A stretch of 40,881 bases of DNA from Bradyrhizobium sp. Gha (GCF_900113735.1 NZ_FOQM01000056.1:1-40881); one strand, 5' to 3'. Positions 8,170-17,717 are shown, counted from the first letter of the stretch. The notes: generated from the letters alone by a model not told the origin. Made by a program: numbers and translations.

Positions 8170-10272
8170 TCAACTGCGTCGCTCAGACCTGATGCGCGCA
8201 ACGCGATCGCGGGATGCAAAAGGTCCCGGCTGCACAGTCCGAGGAAGCAGGTCACTTCGCGCGCTGGCTCTGTATTGTCGCTGGAGACGCCCGAGGTCTT
8301 CTGCTTGGATATGACAACGGATAAGGTGACCAGGCCCCGATTCGATCAACGGCGGCTCCGACGTTTCACAGATTGCGCCGATCTTGTGCGTGCATCTGTT
8401 CTGGAACACGCAACCCTGGGGTGGATTCGCCGCTGAAGGAGTTTCGCCAGAAAGCCGGATGCGGGAGCCCGCGGTGCCGTCCAGATTTGGGACTGCAGAA
8501 AGGAGCGCTTCGGTATAGGGATGGTTCGGTCCTTCGAATACGCGCTCGGACGGCCCGATCTCCATGATCCGCCCGAGATAGAGCACTGCAATGCGATCGG
8601 AGAGATATCGCACGACTGCGAGATCGTGAGAGATGAAGACATAGCTGACAGCGCGGGCTACCTGAAGCTCGGCGAGGAGATTTAGGATCGCGGCCTGAAC
8701 CGAAACGTCCAGCGCCGAAGTGGGTTCATCGCACACAACAACGCGAGGATCTCCGGCAAAGCTACGCGCTATGGCCACGCGCTGCTTCAGTCCGCCAGAA
8801 AGCTGGCGCGGTCGCAGAGTCAGATGTCTGGGTGTCAGGCGAACCGCTGCGATGAGCTCATCGAGGCGAGTGGACAAGTCGGCGCCATGAAAGCCACCGA
8901 GCTTGCGCAACGCGCGACCGATGATACGGGAAACCGTATGTGAGCGGTTCAAGGCCGAGTCAGGATTCTGAAAGACGATCTGCACCGCTTTCACCTCGTT
9001 GTCCCGCCGCTGGTCGAGACGCGCGGCAAGCGGCTTGCCGTCAAGCTCGATAGCGCCGCCTGAGTCGGGCGGTACTAGACCCAGGAGCATTCGGGCCAGG
9101 GTAGTCTTGCCGGAGCCGGACTCGCCGACAAGCCCCAGTGTCTCCCCTGGCATCAAGCTGAGCGAAACATCGGCGATAGCATGGACTACGTGGTCGCCTT
9201 GGCCGTATGTCTTCGAGAGATTGGTGATCCGAAGCACCGGTGCGGCCTGTGTTGGCGGCATCGACACGATCGCATCATTCGGTTCCGTACGCGGAGCCAC
9301 GGTGGCTCGATCCGGATAATGGCAACGCACGAGCCGACCGCCCATATCCCGCAACTCGGGAGATTCGGTCCGGCAACGCTCGTCCGCGAGCGCACAGCGC
9401 TCTGCAAAAGGACAGCCGGTTATCTGCACACCCGGCATGGATAGAAAACCCGGGATGGTGTTGAGCCGTCCGTGCTGCTTTCTTTGGCCGCCCCGCGGCA
9501 GGCACCGCAGGAGAGCCTGAGTGTAGGGATGATGCGGTGCAGCCAGTATGTCCCGCGTCGATCCTTCCTCTACCAGTGTCCCCGCATAAAGGACGCCCAG
9601 GCGGTCACACATTTTTGCAACCACAGCTAGGTTGTGGCTGATGAAGAGGATGGAGGTGCCGAACTCGCGTCGTAGGTCGCTGATGAGGTCGAGGATCTCA
9701 GCCTCAACTGTTGCATCGAGCCCGGTTGTCGGCTCGTCCAGGATCAGCATCGTCGGATCACTCGCGAGCGCCATGGCGATCGCCAGCCGTTGCTGCATTC
9801 CACCCGAAAGCTGATGCGGATAGCGCTGCATGACCGAGCGGGGATCGGCGATCCGTACCTTCTTCAGCATTTCAAGGGTACGGACTTCACGCTCCGATGA
9901 CGGGAGCCCCATTATCTCGAACACCTCGAGCAACTGGCGTCCCACCTTCAAGGACGGGTTCAGCGCTTTGCCGGGGTCCTGGTAGACCATCGAGACTTTC
10001 TTTGCCCGCAGCTCCCTGAGGGCCTCGGGCCCGAGCCGCATGACGTCCGTCCCGTCGAGCATGACGGATCCGCCGCTTATTCTGCCATTCCGTGGCAGAT
10101 AACGGACGACTGTCAGTGCTACGGTGGATTTTCCGCAACCGGACTCTCCGACCAGCCCGTATGCCTCGCCGGGGGCGATGTCCAGGCTTATGTCGCGCAG
10201 CACTGCACGATCCTGGGCGCCGACTCGATAGGCAACCGACAATCGATCCAAACGAAGTGCCGGCTCAGGCAT
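8170..10272 (-). CDS. Fused double ATPase of a peptide/nickel ABC importer (DppD-DppF type)
   Basis: A single 700-residue protein carries two complete ABC ATPases plus two oligopeptide-type C-terminal extensions. The first has Walker A GLVGESGCGKST, signature LSGGMQQRLAIAMAL and Walker B MLILDEPTTGLD. The second has GLVGESGSGKTT, LSGGLKQRVAIARSF and VVVCDEPTSALD. After each nucleotide domain comes the cysteine-bearing Oligo_HPY tail (GCPFAERCALADERC and GCVFQNRCTHKIGAICE). The ATG at 10272 overlaps the upstream permease stop by eight bases and has GGAG six bases before it; a longer start at 10293 lacks this. It powers import through the two permeases encoded just upstream. Fusion of D and F in one chain is common in rhizobia. 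Confidence 0.95.
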   Translation of the reverse strand: MPEPALRLDRLSVAYRVGAQDRAVLRDISLDIAPGEAYGLVGESGCGKSTVALTVVRYLPRNGRISGGSVMLDGTDVMRLGPEALRELRAKKVSMVYQDPGKALNPSLKVGRQLLEVFEIMGLPSSEREVRTLEMLKKVRIADPRSVMQRYPHQLSGGMQQRLAIAMALASDPTMLILDEPTTGLDATVEAEILDLISDLRREFGTSILFISHNLAVVAKMCDRLGVLYAGTLVEEGSTRDILAAPHHPYTQALLRCLPRGGQRKQHGRLNTIPGFLSMPGVQITGCPFAERCALADERCRTESPELRDMGGRLVRCHYPDRATVAPRTEPNDAIVSMPPTQAAPVLRITNLSKTYGQGDHVVHAIADVSLSLMPGETLGLVGESGSGKTTLARMLLGLVPPDSGGAIELDGKPLAARLDQRRDNEVKAVQIVFQNPDSALNRSHTVSRIIGRALRKLGGFHGADLSTRLDELIAAVRLTPRHLTLRPRQLSGGLKQRVAIARSFAGDPRVVVCDEPTSALDVSVQAAILNLLAELQVARAVSYVFISHDLAVVRYLSDRIAVLYLGRIMEIGPSERVFEGPNHPYTEALLSAVPNLDGTAGSRIRLSGETPSAANPPQGCVFQNRCTHKIGAICETSEPPLIESGPGHLIRCHIQAEDLGRLQRQYRASARSDLLPRTVQPGPFASRDRVARIRSERRS

Positions 10273-11122
10273 CGAGCGCTCCATATAACCCATCGGCCAT
10301 CAGATTTATTCCAATCACAAGGCTGGCGATGGCCAATGCGTCAAACAATACCGTCCACCAGTAGCCGCCGCCGATCATCGCGTAATTGGTCGAGATCGAA
10401 AGCCCCCAATCCGGCGACGGCGGCTGCAGGCCGAAACCGATAAAACTCAGAGTAGCGACGGCGAAGATCGCGTAGCCAACGCGCATGGTCGATTCGACGA
10501 GGATCGGCGGAAGTATGTTTGGCAGGATTTCTACAAACATGATGTGCACTGCAGACTCGCGACGCAGCGTCGCTGCAGCCACATATTCGAGTTCTCGCTC
10601 CGATAGAACGGCGGAGCGCACCGTGCGGGACATGTTGGTGCCGAACGAGAGGCCAATGACTAGGATTACCGTCATCTCGGAGGTGCCAAGCGCGACAATC
10701 GCGAGTAACGCGACAATTACCCCGGGGATCGCCATCTTCGCCTCGATCAGGCGCGAGAAGACATCATCGACAATGCCCCGGAAATAACCGGTGAGAAGGC
10801 CGAGCACGGTGCCAATGATGGTGGCCAGGATCGTCGCCAGAGGCGCGACAGTCAGAATGTCGCGTGAGCCAGCGATGACGCGTGAGAAGATATCCCGGCC
10901 GAGCTGGTCAGTGCCGAACCAGTGTTCTGCCGATGGCGGCCCAAGCGCGTTCAGGATGTCTTGGGCCAGAGGGTCGTAGGGCACGAATTGTTGGCCGAAA
11001 GCAGCGCAGACTGCCCAGAAGAATATGATAGCCGTCCCGATCAGAAAAGGGCCGGAGCGGAACAGCGCCGCGAAGACCTCCTGGTGTCGGCTGCTGGGGG
11101 TGTCGATGTAAACGTGCGTCAT
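10265..11122 (-). CDS. Peptide-type ABC permease (DppC-like)
   Basis: An inner-membrane permease of 285 residues with an N-terminal membrane segment (residues about 25-45), the OppC-type QFVPYDPLAQDILNALGPPS and HWFGTDQLGRDIFSRVIAGS segments, and four to five further hydrophobic helices. The EAA coupling loop lies near VAAATLRRESAVHIMFVEIL PN. The late segment ATLSFIGFGLQPPSPDWG is diagnostic of OppC/DppC. Its ATG shares an ATGA with the stop of the preceding permease gene, indicating translational coupling. With its partner it forms the pore for a peptide, or for a dipeptide-sized amide; the exact cargo is not determined by sequence. Confidence 0.95.
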   Translation of the reverse strand: MTHVYIDTPSSRHQEVFAALFRSGPFLIGTAIIFFWAVCAAFGQQFVPYDPLAQDILNALGPPSAEHWFGTDQLGRDIFSRVIAGSRDILTVAPLATILATIIGTVLGLLTGYFRGIVDDVFSRLIEAKMAIPGVIVALLAIVALGTSEMTVILVIGLSFGTNMSRTVRSAVLSERELEYVAAATLRRESAVHIMFVEILPNILPPILVESTMRVGYAIFAVATLSFIGFGLQPPSPDWGLSISTNYAMIGGGYWWTVLFDALAIASLVIGINLMADGLYGALDA

Positions 11123-12075
11123 TTGTAACTCCCCATCCGGATGCGAGGATTGAGGATCGAGTAGAGGAGATCAGCGATGAGCGTCGCCAAAGCATAGGTG
11201 ATCCCGATGACCAGAACGGCCGCTTCCAGCATCGGGAAATCCTTGCTGGTGGCGGCAGCGAAAATCAGCGAACCGACCCCCTCATAGCGAAACAGCGTTT
11301 CCACGACTACGAGACCACCGATGAGGTAACCAGCCTGCGTCGCGATGACCGTGATCGTCGGCAGCAGCGCGTTCCTGAGCACGTGCCGCCAAATGACCAG
11401 TCGCCAAGTCAGCCCCTTCAGAACGGCGGTGCGAGTGTAATCGGAGTCAAGCGCTTCGATCATGCCTGCACGTGCCATGCGGGCAATGTAACCGAACAGG
11501 ACGAGCACGAGCGGCATCGCGGGCAGGATCAGATGATAGACCTGCGTAAAGACCCCTGCTCCCTGGGGCCAGGCGGCGGAGATCGGTAGCCAGCGCAGCC
11601 AGACACCGAAGACTAGGATAAGCACGATGCCGCTGACAAATTCAGGCAGGATGGTCGCCGACACGCCACCGATGCTGATGATGCGATCAAGCGGCCGGTG
11701 TACGTTCAGCGCGGCCACTACCCCGCCGAGAATGCCGAGCGGCACGACGACGAGGATCGCCACCGATGCAAGTTTCAACGAATGGCCGATCGCTTGCAGA
11801 ATGAAAGGAGCAACCGGGGCGCGGTAGATGTAGGACCTGCCCATGTCCCCCTGCAGGAAGCTCGTAATCCAGCTGGAATATTGCACCAGAAGTGGTCGAT
11901 CGACTCCCAGTTCATGGTTGAGCACATTCACGGTACGCGGGTCGGCCTGGGGACCAAGGATGGCCAGAGCGACGTTGCCGGGTAGCACCTGACAACAGAA
12001 AAAAACGAGCACGCTCAGCACAAACAGAGTTACGAGGGCAAGGGCGATGCGTCGGGCGATGAAACGTGCGATCAT
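11119..12075 (-). CDS. Peptide-type ABC permease (DppB-like)
   Basis: An inner-membrane permease of 318 residues opening MIARFIARRIALALVTLFVL, the standard DppB N-terminal helix. It has the family segments LPGNVALAILGPQADP, LLVQYSSWITSFLQGDMGRS, the coupling region RAGMIEALDSDYTRTAVLKG L and the tail LLYSILNPRIRMG. The start at 12075 is chosen over 12105 because AAAGGAG lies six bases upstream and the extra ten residues have no family match. It follows the binding-protein gene after 97 nt that contain a stem-loop. It overlaps the next permease by ATGA. Confidence 0.95.
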   Translation of the reverse strand: MIARFIARRIALALVTLFVLSVLVFFCCQVLPGNVALAILGPQADPRTVNVLNHELGVDRPLLVQYSSWITSFLQGDMGRSYIYRAPVAPFILQAIGHSLKLASVAILVVVPLGILGGVVAALNVHRPLDRIISIGGVSATILPEFVSGIVLILVFGVWLRWLPISAAWPQGAGVFTQVYHLILPAMPLVLVLFGYIARMARAGMIEALDSDYTRTAVLKGLTWRLVIWRHVLRNALLPTITVIATQAGYLIGGLVVVETLFRYEGVGSLIFAAATSKDFPMLEAAVLVIGITYALATLIADLLYSILNPRIRMGSYK

Positions 12076-12139
12076 CAGGACTCCTTTAAACGTAGACTGC
12101 GCCACGAATCAGACCAGGGCAGTGATCCAGCGGCGGACC

Positions 12140-12161
12140 GGACAGGCACGAGAGCCTGCCC
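12140..12161 (-). promoter_or_regulatory. Intercistronic stem-loop between binding-protein and permease genes
   Basis: On the transcribed (minus) strand GGGCAGGC, a six-base loop TCTCGT, and GCCTGTCC form an eight-pair stem with one G-U wobble. It sits just after the stop of the solute-binding protein and before the permease genes. Such hairpins are known in importer operons to stabilise the upstream message, so more binding protein is made than permease. There is no T-run, so it is unlikely to be a full terminator. Confidence 0.5.
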
Positions 12162-12172
12162 GGCTGGCACGC

Positions 12173-13837
12173 TCACTCCTTCCCGGCGCTTTGCAAGAAG
12201 ATCTGATTCATTGCGTTAGGTTGAACACCAGCCACTCCTTTTTTGATAGCGGTCAGGTGGTTGAAGAAATATCCGTAAACCACAGGCGATTGATCAAGCA
12301 GAAGCCGCTCGATCCTGCCCGAGGCTTCCCGCTTTGCCTCGAGATCGAGCGCCGCGACGTAGCTCTTGTTTAGCGTGTCAAACTGCTCATTCTTGAAGTG
12401 CGACGGATTCCAGGGGCCATCACTCGTGAGCCCCCCGCCGAGAAAGACATTCGGCACCCCGCGGTGATACCAGACCTGACAACCCATGACAGAATCGAGC
12501 CAGCGCGACGTGCCGTACTGCGCGTTGCCCACGTAAGTGCGGTAATCCATGATCTCGAGTTTGACGTCGATGCCGATCTCCTTCGTCCAGTTTTGAATTA
12601 ACTGCACGTAAGTCGGAATTTCCAGGAATTGTTCTGTGCTCAGCGTTACCTGAAACCCCTTCTCCATTCCCGCCGCTTTCATCAGCTCCTTGGCTTGAGC
12701 GATGTCCTGCTTGCGTTGCGGCACGGTTGGATCAGTTGACGGATAGATCGGCGCGAAGGGGCTGTCGTTTCCGACGACGGCATGGCCCTTCATCAGACCC
12801 TTCACGAGCTTGTCCCTATCAATACAAAGTGCAACAGCCCGGCGGACACGCGGGTCCTTGAACGGGTCCATATCGCAGCGCATGTGCAGTGCGTGATGCC
12901 CAGAAGATTTGACGCTGATGATATCGACCCCAGGATCGCTCAGCAGCGCCACACCGGCAGTTGCCGGGAGCGCATTTATGACGTCAACCTGGCCGCCCTG
13001 AAATGCGAGGATCTCCGGCTGGATATCGCGGAAGAAGGTGAATTCAGTCCGAGCCGGCAAAGCTTTCGGTCCCCAGTAATTCTCATTCGGAACGAAACTC
13101 GCCCCCACGTTCGGGATGTACTTGTCGATCTTGAACGGCCCAGTCCCATCCCAGGATTTTTCAAAATCGCCAGCGTAAGATGCCGGCAGGATGATCGCGT
13201 TATAGTTGTCTGACGACACCAGATAAGGGAAGTTGCCGCTCCGCGAGTCGAGGTGGAATTCGATCGTATAGTCATCCACTTTTCGCGTCGCCCCCTTCTG
13301 AAGGACGCCTTTGAACACAGATAACGCATTCGAGGCGTTCTTCGGATCTGCGAGACGGTCGAATGTGGCCACGACATCGTCAGCCTTCATCTCACCACCG
13401 GAATGGAATTTGACGCCCTTGCGCAGCGTAAAGGTCCAAACCGTTCCGTCCTCGTTGGGCTTCCAAGTCTCGGCGAGGCAGGGCTGAAGCGTCAGATCGG
13501 ATCCATCGATGCAAAGGAACTCGCCGACCTGCTGGATCATCGCCAGCCCGCCCTCGCTGCCAACGATGAGCGGGTCCACTGCGCCCTGGGGCACGTGGCA
13601 GGCGACCCGAATGGTGGCGCCCGGCTTCACGTTGGCGCGGGCCAAAGTCGGCGCTGCGCCAAAGCCGGCAGCCAGGGAGATTCGCCCAAGGAAAGGCAGC
13701 GACAGACCGAGCACACTGCCGTGCCGCAAAAGCTCGCGACGGCTCACGCGCCCATCGATGTATCCGTCGACCAGATGATTCTCGAGAGCTGTCAGACCGG
13801 AGCGCAGATTGTCGAGCAACTTAATTTTTCGTGCCAT
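12173..13837 (-). CDS. Solute-binding protein family 5 (peptide type) with Tat signal
   Basis: A periplasmic binding protein of 554 residues for a dipeptide/oligopeptide-class importer. A hydrophilic N-terminal run is followed by the twin-arginine motif SRRELLRHGS and a hydrophobic stretch ending in PTLARA (probable cleavage around residue 70), so Tat export is predicted. SBP_bac_5 landmarks follow: LAETWKPNEDGTVWTFTLRK G, VKFHSGGEMKADDVVATFDR and DPRVRRAVALCIDRDKLVKG. The ATG at 13837 is preferred to 13843 because AGAGGA lies seven bases before it but overlaps the other. It is the first gene of the six-gene minus-strand unit; the promoter should lie in 13838-14414, shared with the divergent M20 peptidase gene. 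Confidence 0.93.
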   Translation of the reverse strand: MARKIKLLDNLRSGLTALENHLVDGYIDGRVSRRELLRHGSVLGLSLPFLGRISLAAGFGAAPTLARANVKPGATIRVACHVPQGAVDPLIVGSEGGLAMIQQVGEFLCIDGSDLTLQPCLAETWKPNEDGTVWTFTLRKGVKFHSGGEMKADDVVATFDRLADPKNASNALSVFKGVLQKGATRKVDDYTIEFHLDSRSGNFPYLVSSDNYNAIILPASYAGDFEKSWDGTGPFKIDKYIPNVGASFVPNENYWGPKALPARTEFTFFRDIQPEILAFQGGQVDVINALPATAGVALLSDPGVDIISVKSSGHHALHMRCDMDPFKDPRVRRAVALCIDRDKLVKGLMKGHAVVGNDSPFAPIYPSTDPTVPQRKQDIAQAKELMKAAGMEKGFQVTLSTEQFLEIPTYVQLIQNWTKEIGIDVKLEIMDYRTYVGNAQYGTSRWLDSVMGCQVWYHRGVPNVFLGGGLTSDGPWNPSHFKNEQFDTLNKSYVAALDLEAKREASGRIERLLLDQSPVVYGYFFNHLTAIKKGVAGVQPNAMNQIFLQSAGKE

Positions 13838-14414
13838 GGCCATTCCTCTTAGAAGTGAAAATTATCCGCGTTCTCAGGCGCGCGGCTCATCGGCGCGACC
13901 AAGGCTGTCGCGCTACGCGGCATAAAGGGACGATTCAATCGAAGATTTCCGGCATATTCGGGCATTCTTAGCCGAAAGTCGGCGCAATCACACAAATCTC
14001 GCGGCTTTCAACCGAACGAAAGATCGACGGTCGACCGACATGCCCGGTCACCGCACGTCGGCTGCCATGCATCGCTGGTAATGTATTTTTTGACGGACGA
14101 TGCACTGCCGTTTCCCAAGGCGGCCGAGGCCGCGCGACTCGAAATGGACCGGCTGTCGGAGCTCGCTCTGCACGAAGCGTCACCAGTCTCAACTGCCTTT
14201 GCGGATAGGACTGTCCGATTCAGAGATCGGCGTCAGGAGATCCGGGTCGGTTGAACTGCTCCTGCTTGATCTGTCCGGCAGAAAGCATCGTTGCGTATCC
14301 GGAAACGCAGGGTTTCAGCGAACATCCGCCGTTCAACGCGTGCTTTCCATCCACGATCGACCTATGCTGCGTCAAAGGCCGTTCAGGCAATATTCGGGAA
14401 GGCGCGCTGCCGAT
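13838..14414. promoter_or_regulatory. Divergent intergenic region between importer operon and M20 peptidase
   Basis: This 577-nt region separates the minus-strand importer operon from the plus-strand peptidase gene and must hold both promoters. The peptidase frame stays open back to 14100 but that extension shows no family homology. No clear operator or sigma-54 site (TGGCAC-N5-TTGC) was found. Short ORFs on either strand look like chance frames. Confidence 0.4.
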
Positions 14415-15815
14415 ATGAAGGCGACTACTACCCCTATGATCGGTGCAGAACTGGCTAAGGTGTTCGGCCACATCGAGAGGCACCAGGATGCGTTCGTCAG
14501 CCGTTTGCTGGATTACTTGAAACACCCGAGTATCAGTTCTGACAACATCGGCATGGACGAGGTCGCTCAGCTGCTCGTGAGCATGCTGAAGCGTATGGGA
14601 TTTGAAACTCGGACTATCCCGACGTCTGGTTATCCGATGGTGCTGGGCCGCTGGCAGCACGCACCTGGAGCGCCGACGGTCTTGTTATATGGTCACTATG
14701 ATGTCCAGCCTGCTGATCCCTTGGAAGCCTGGATCAGCCCACCATTCGAACCCGCAATCCGAGATGGACGCGTGTATGCGCGCGGTGCCGGAGACAACAA
14801 GGGCCAGCACTTCGCGCAAATACTCGCCATCGAGTCACATTTGGCAGTACACGGTCGCCTGCCATGTAACGTGCTGTTTTTATTGGAAGGCGAGGAAGAG
14901 ATTGGAAGCCCGCATATTGCGGATTTTGTTAAAGCCAACCGCGACCTCCTCAGATCAGACCTGGTCGTAACGGCTGACGGCCCCATGCATGAGTCGGGAA
15001 GTCCGATCATTACATATGGGGTTCGCGGAGTCGTATCTTTCGAGTTGCGGGCACGAGCAGCTAATCGCGATGTCCATTCTGGCAACCTTGGCGGCCTCGT
15101 GCCAAATCCGATCTGGACGCTGGTGCACTTGCTGGCAACAATGAAGAATGCGGACGGGCAGATTACAATTGAGGGCTTTGACGATGACGTCTCGGCCCCA
15201 ACAGATCTCGAGCGCGCTGCAGCGGCACGTTTGCCTCATGATGTGGAGGAAGTTAAGCGGGCTCTCGGTCTCACCAGGCTCGACAGCCCGTCAGACCGGT
15301 CAGTGGCGGACCGCATCATGTTCCATCCGACTCTCACCATTAATGGATTTCATGGAGGTTATGGTGGACCCGGATTGAAAACCATCGTGCCGCATGAGGC
15401 GTTCGTCAAATGTGATGCCCGCCTCGTCGAAAGGCAAGCCCCCGATGACATTCTCAGGAAGATCGAAGCTCATGTCAAGAAACATGCTCCAGAAGTCGAG
15501 TTCGTCGGTCTTGAGTCCACGCCACCATCGAGAACGCCGGTTGACGCGCCGTTCTCGGAAATTGTTCAGTCTGCAGTACGCACTGCACATCGCGTAGAGC
15601 CTCTTATCTATCCTTCCCTGGGAGCAACCTTGCCAGACTACGCTTTCACAAAGATCCTCGGCACACCTTCCTTCGTGGTGCCGTATGCCAACGCCGACGA
15701 AGCCAATCACGCACCCAACGAGAATATCCGGATCGATTGCTTCCTGAAAGGAGTGCGCACTGGCGCGGCTCTCTTGGATGGATTGGGTAGATCTGTATGG
15801 CCAAAAGGACTTTAG
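14415..15815 (+). CDS. M20-family metallopeptidase (dipeptidase / desuccinylase-like)
   Basis: A cytoplasmic zinc peptidase of 466 residues. Metal-site motifs are all present: GHYDVQP (His94, Asp96), RGAGDNKGQ (Asp127, bridging), LLEGEEEIGS (Glu160-162, general base and ligand), VTADGP (Asp188) and the late histidine in DEANHAPNEN. The lid/dimerisation domain lies between about residues 200 and 320 (ANRDVHSGNLGGLVPNPIW). It belongs to the CNDP-dipeptidase-like branch annotated as dipeptidase or succinyl-diaminopimelate-desuccinylase-like. The ATG at 14415 is chosen because homology starts about 15 residues later and GGGAAGG lies some ten bases upstream. Being divergent from a peptide importer suggests it cleaves an imported dipeptide or amide. 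Confidence 0.9.
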   Translation: MKATTTPMIGAELAKVFGHIERHQDAFVSRLLDYLKHPSISSDNIGMDEVAQLLVSMLKRMGFETRTIPTSGYPMVLGRWQHAPGAPTVLLYGHYDVQPADPLEAWISPPFEPAIRDGRVYARGAGDNKGQHFAQILAIESHLAVHGRLPCNVLFLLEGEEEIGSPHIADFVKANRDLLRSDLVVTADGPMHESGSPIITYGVRGVVSFELRARAANRDVHSGNLGGLVPNPIWTLVHLLATMKNADGQITIEGFDDDVSAPTDLERAAAARLPHDVEEVKRALGLTRLDSPSDRSVADRIMFHPTLTINGFHGGYGGPGLKTIVPHEAFVKCDARLVERQAPDDILRKIEAHVKKHAPEVEFVGLESTPPSRTPVDAPFSEIVQSAVRTAHRVEPLIYPSLGATLPDYAFTKILGTPSFVVPYANADEANHAPNENIRIDCFLKGVRTGAALLDGLGRSVWPKGL

Positions 15816-16182
15816 GCTTACACGGTACACACGTTATTTGGCTACGCATGGCAAGTTCGGGAATCCTTACCTGCAAGGAAGCAATGGCCAGCTGTATCGA
15901 ACTACTCCGCGTCCCTGCACTACACTTGTGGAGACATGCTGCGTCCATTGATTTCAAGAGAATCTTTCCCAACTGCAAATTACCGATCAATAGCTCAATG
16001 AAAATCCAAACGCGAGGACATGTCATGGCTGGCTAAAGTTCGGCGCGTCGAGTTCAGCAAAATGATCATAGGGTCCGGTTGAGCCATCGAAGCCGCCGTC
16101 GCTCGCGTCATCGAAGAGCGCAGCGGCTGAGCGACGGCGAGGGAGATGGAGCCCATCGTCTTGGTTTCCGTCGGAACGCTGC
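15816..16182. other. Gap between convergent peptidase and matB genes, no gene seen
   Basis: The two flanking genes converge here. Short frames run back from the matB end but match no family I recognise. I saw no strong hairpin with a T-run that would mark a shared terminator. Confidence 0.4.
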
Positions 16183-17676
16183 TCAAGCCTTGCACGAGAA
16201 GGTAGATGAAAACTCATCTTTGAGCACGTTCTTCTGAATCTTTCCCATTGCGTTCCTCGGCAACGAGGGCACGACAAATATCTCTTTTGGAATCTTATAC
16301 TTGGCCAGCTGGGTGCTAAGATCGCCGATGGTAGATTTGGCGTCGAAGTTTGCCGTATCGTTGAGTTCGACGATGGCAATTACAGCTTCGCCAAAATCCG
16401 CATGGGGCACTCCGATGACTGCGCAATCCCGAACTGCACTGTATCTGCTTAGGGCAGTTTCCACCTCTCGCGGATAGACATTATATCCGCCGGTAATGAT
16501 CAGATCCTTGTTCCGACCGACAATCCAGACGCGTCCATGCTTGTCGATTCGTACCAGATCGCCCGATTTAAAATACCCATCCGACGTGAATTCAGCAGCC
16601 GTCTTCTCAGACAGATTCCAATAGCCTTTGAGGACATTCGGTCCTTTTACGACAAGCTCGCCGACTTCGTCGACAGCAGCGATTCTTCCGTCCTGGCGCC
16701 GAGCTTGGATTGAAACGCCTGGCAAGGCATATCCGACCGACCCAGCAACTCTCTCGTCCGAAAGCGGATTGGACGTGATAATCGTCGTCTCGGTCATCCC
16801 GTATCTCTCGAGGAGAGTGTGACCTGTTCGCGCCTTGAACTCGGCGAAAGTCTCGGCCGAGAGCGGAGCTGAGCCGGACGTAAAGAGACGAATATTTTTG
16901 CAAAGCTCGGCATTGAACCGCTCGTTGGCGAGCAGCCGGGTATAAAGTGTGGGAACGCCCATGAACATAGTTGCCTTCGAAAGAAGCGAAAGCACCTTCT
17001 CCGGGTCGAACTTCGGCAGAAAGATCATGCTCGCGCGCGCGGCCAGCATAGTGTTGGCAGCAATGAAAAGCCCATGCGCATGGAATGTAGGTAGCGCATG
17101 CAGCAGGGTGTCCCCGCTCGTGACACCCCACACGTGCGCCAGCGTCGCGGCACAGAATTCGAGGTTGCCGTGAGTAATCATCGCTCCCTTGGGACGCCCG
17201 GTTGTGCCAGACGTGTACAATATCGCGGCGAGGTCTTGTGAATGCCGACAGACCGTTCGAACACCCTTGCTATCTTGAACCGCAGCCTGCATCAACGTAC
17301 CCGAGCCGTCGGCGGCCATCGTTAAGCAAGTAGTGTGCTTCAGATTCATCGGCTCCGACCAGACCAACACCTTGGGTGTCGCGTCAGACAAGATGAGGTC
17401 CACTTCTGCCTGAGTGTACGCGGTATTCATTGGAAGCCATACCGCGCCGATTTTGAGCGCAGCTAGGTAAAGGCAGAAGGAGTGGACAGACTTTTCTGTT
17501 TTGGCGCCGACGCGGTCTCCGGGCGCTACGCCGGCGTCCAGCAGGACGCTGGCGATATTGTCGATGAGAGACTCCAGTTCGGGTCGTCTCCAGGAAATAC
17601 CACACTCATCAACGATGACCTTTTTATTAGCATCGAATACCCGGGGCATGAGGAGGTGATAAACGTTCTCTGGCAT
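16183..17676 (-). CDS. matB: Malonyl-CoA synthetase (MatB-like acyl-CoA ligase)
   Basis: An adenylate-forming ligase of 497 residues, close in length and pattern to rhizobial MatB, which converts malonate, ATP and CoA to malonyl-CoA. Visible motifs are the P-loop AAILYTSGTTGRPKGAM, LLHALPTFHAHGLFIAANTM and IRLFTSGSAPLSAETFAEF. Others are ERYGMTETTIITSNP, the hinge/A8 region GRNKDLIITGGYNVYPREVE and the catalytic lysine region LPRNAMGKIQKNVL. HALP.FH.HGLF and SGSAPL..ET are typical of MatB rather than long-chain acyl-CoA ligases. No malonyl-CoA decarboxylase (matA) or malonate carrier (matC) is beside it. Malonate or a methyl-malonate could come from a nearby amidase; that is inference. The start ATG at 17676 has only a weak ribosome-binding site. 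Confidence 0.88.
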   Translation of the reverse strand: MPENVYHLLMPRVFDANKKVIVDECGISWRRPELESLIDNIASVLLDAGVAPGDRVGAKTEKSVHSFCLYLAALKIGAVWLPMNTAYTQAEVDLILSDATPKVLVWSEPMNLKHTTCLTMAADGSGTLMQAAVQDSKGVRTVCRHSQDLAAILYTSGTTGRPKGAMITHGNLEFCAATLAHVWGVTSGDTLLHALPTFHAHGLFIAANTMLAARASMIFLPKFDPEKVLSLLSKATMFMGVPTLYTRLLANERFNAELCKNIRLFTSGSAPLSAETFAEFKARTGHTLLERYGMTETTIITSNPLSDERVAGSVGYALPGVSIQARRQDGRIAAVDEVGELVVKGPNVLKGYWNLSEKTAAEFTSDGYFKSGDLVRIDKHGRVWIVGRNKDLIITGGYNVYPREVETALSRYSAVRDCAVIGVPHADFGEAVIAIVELNDTANFDAKSTIGDLSTQLAKYKIPKEIFVVPSLPRNAMGKIQKNVLKDEFSSTFSCKA

Positions 17677-17717
17677 GATGATCTCTGCTAACCTGATGTT
17701 CGAAGGCAGATCTATGA

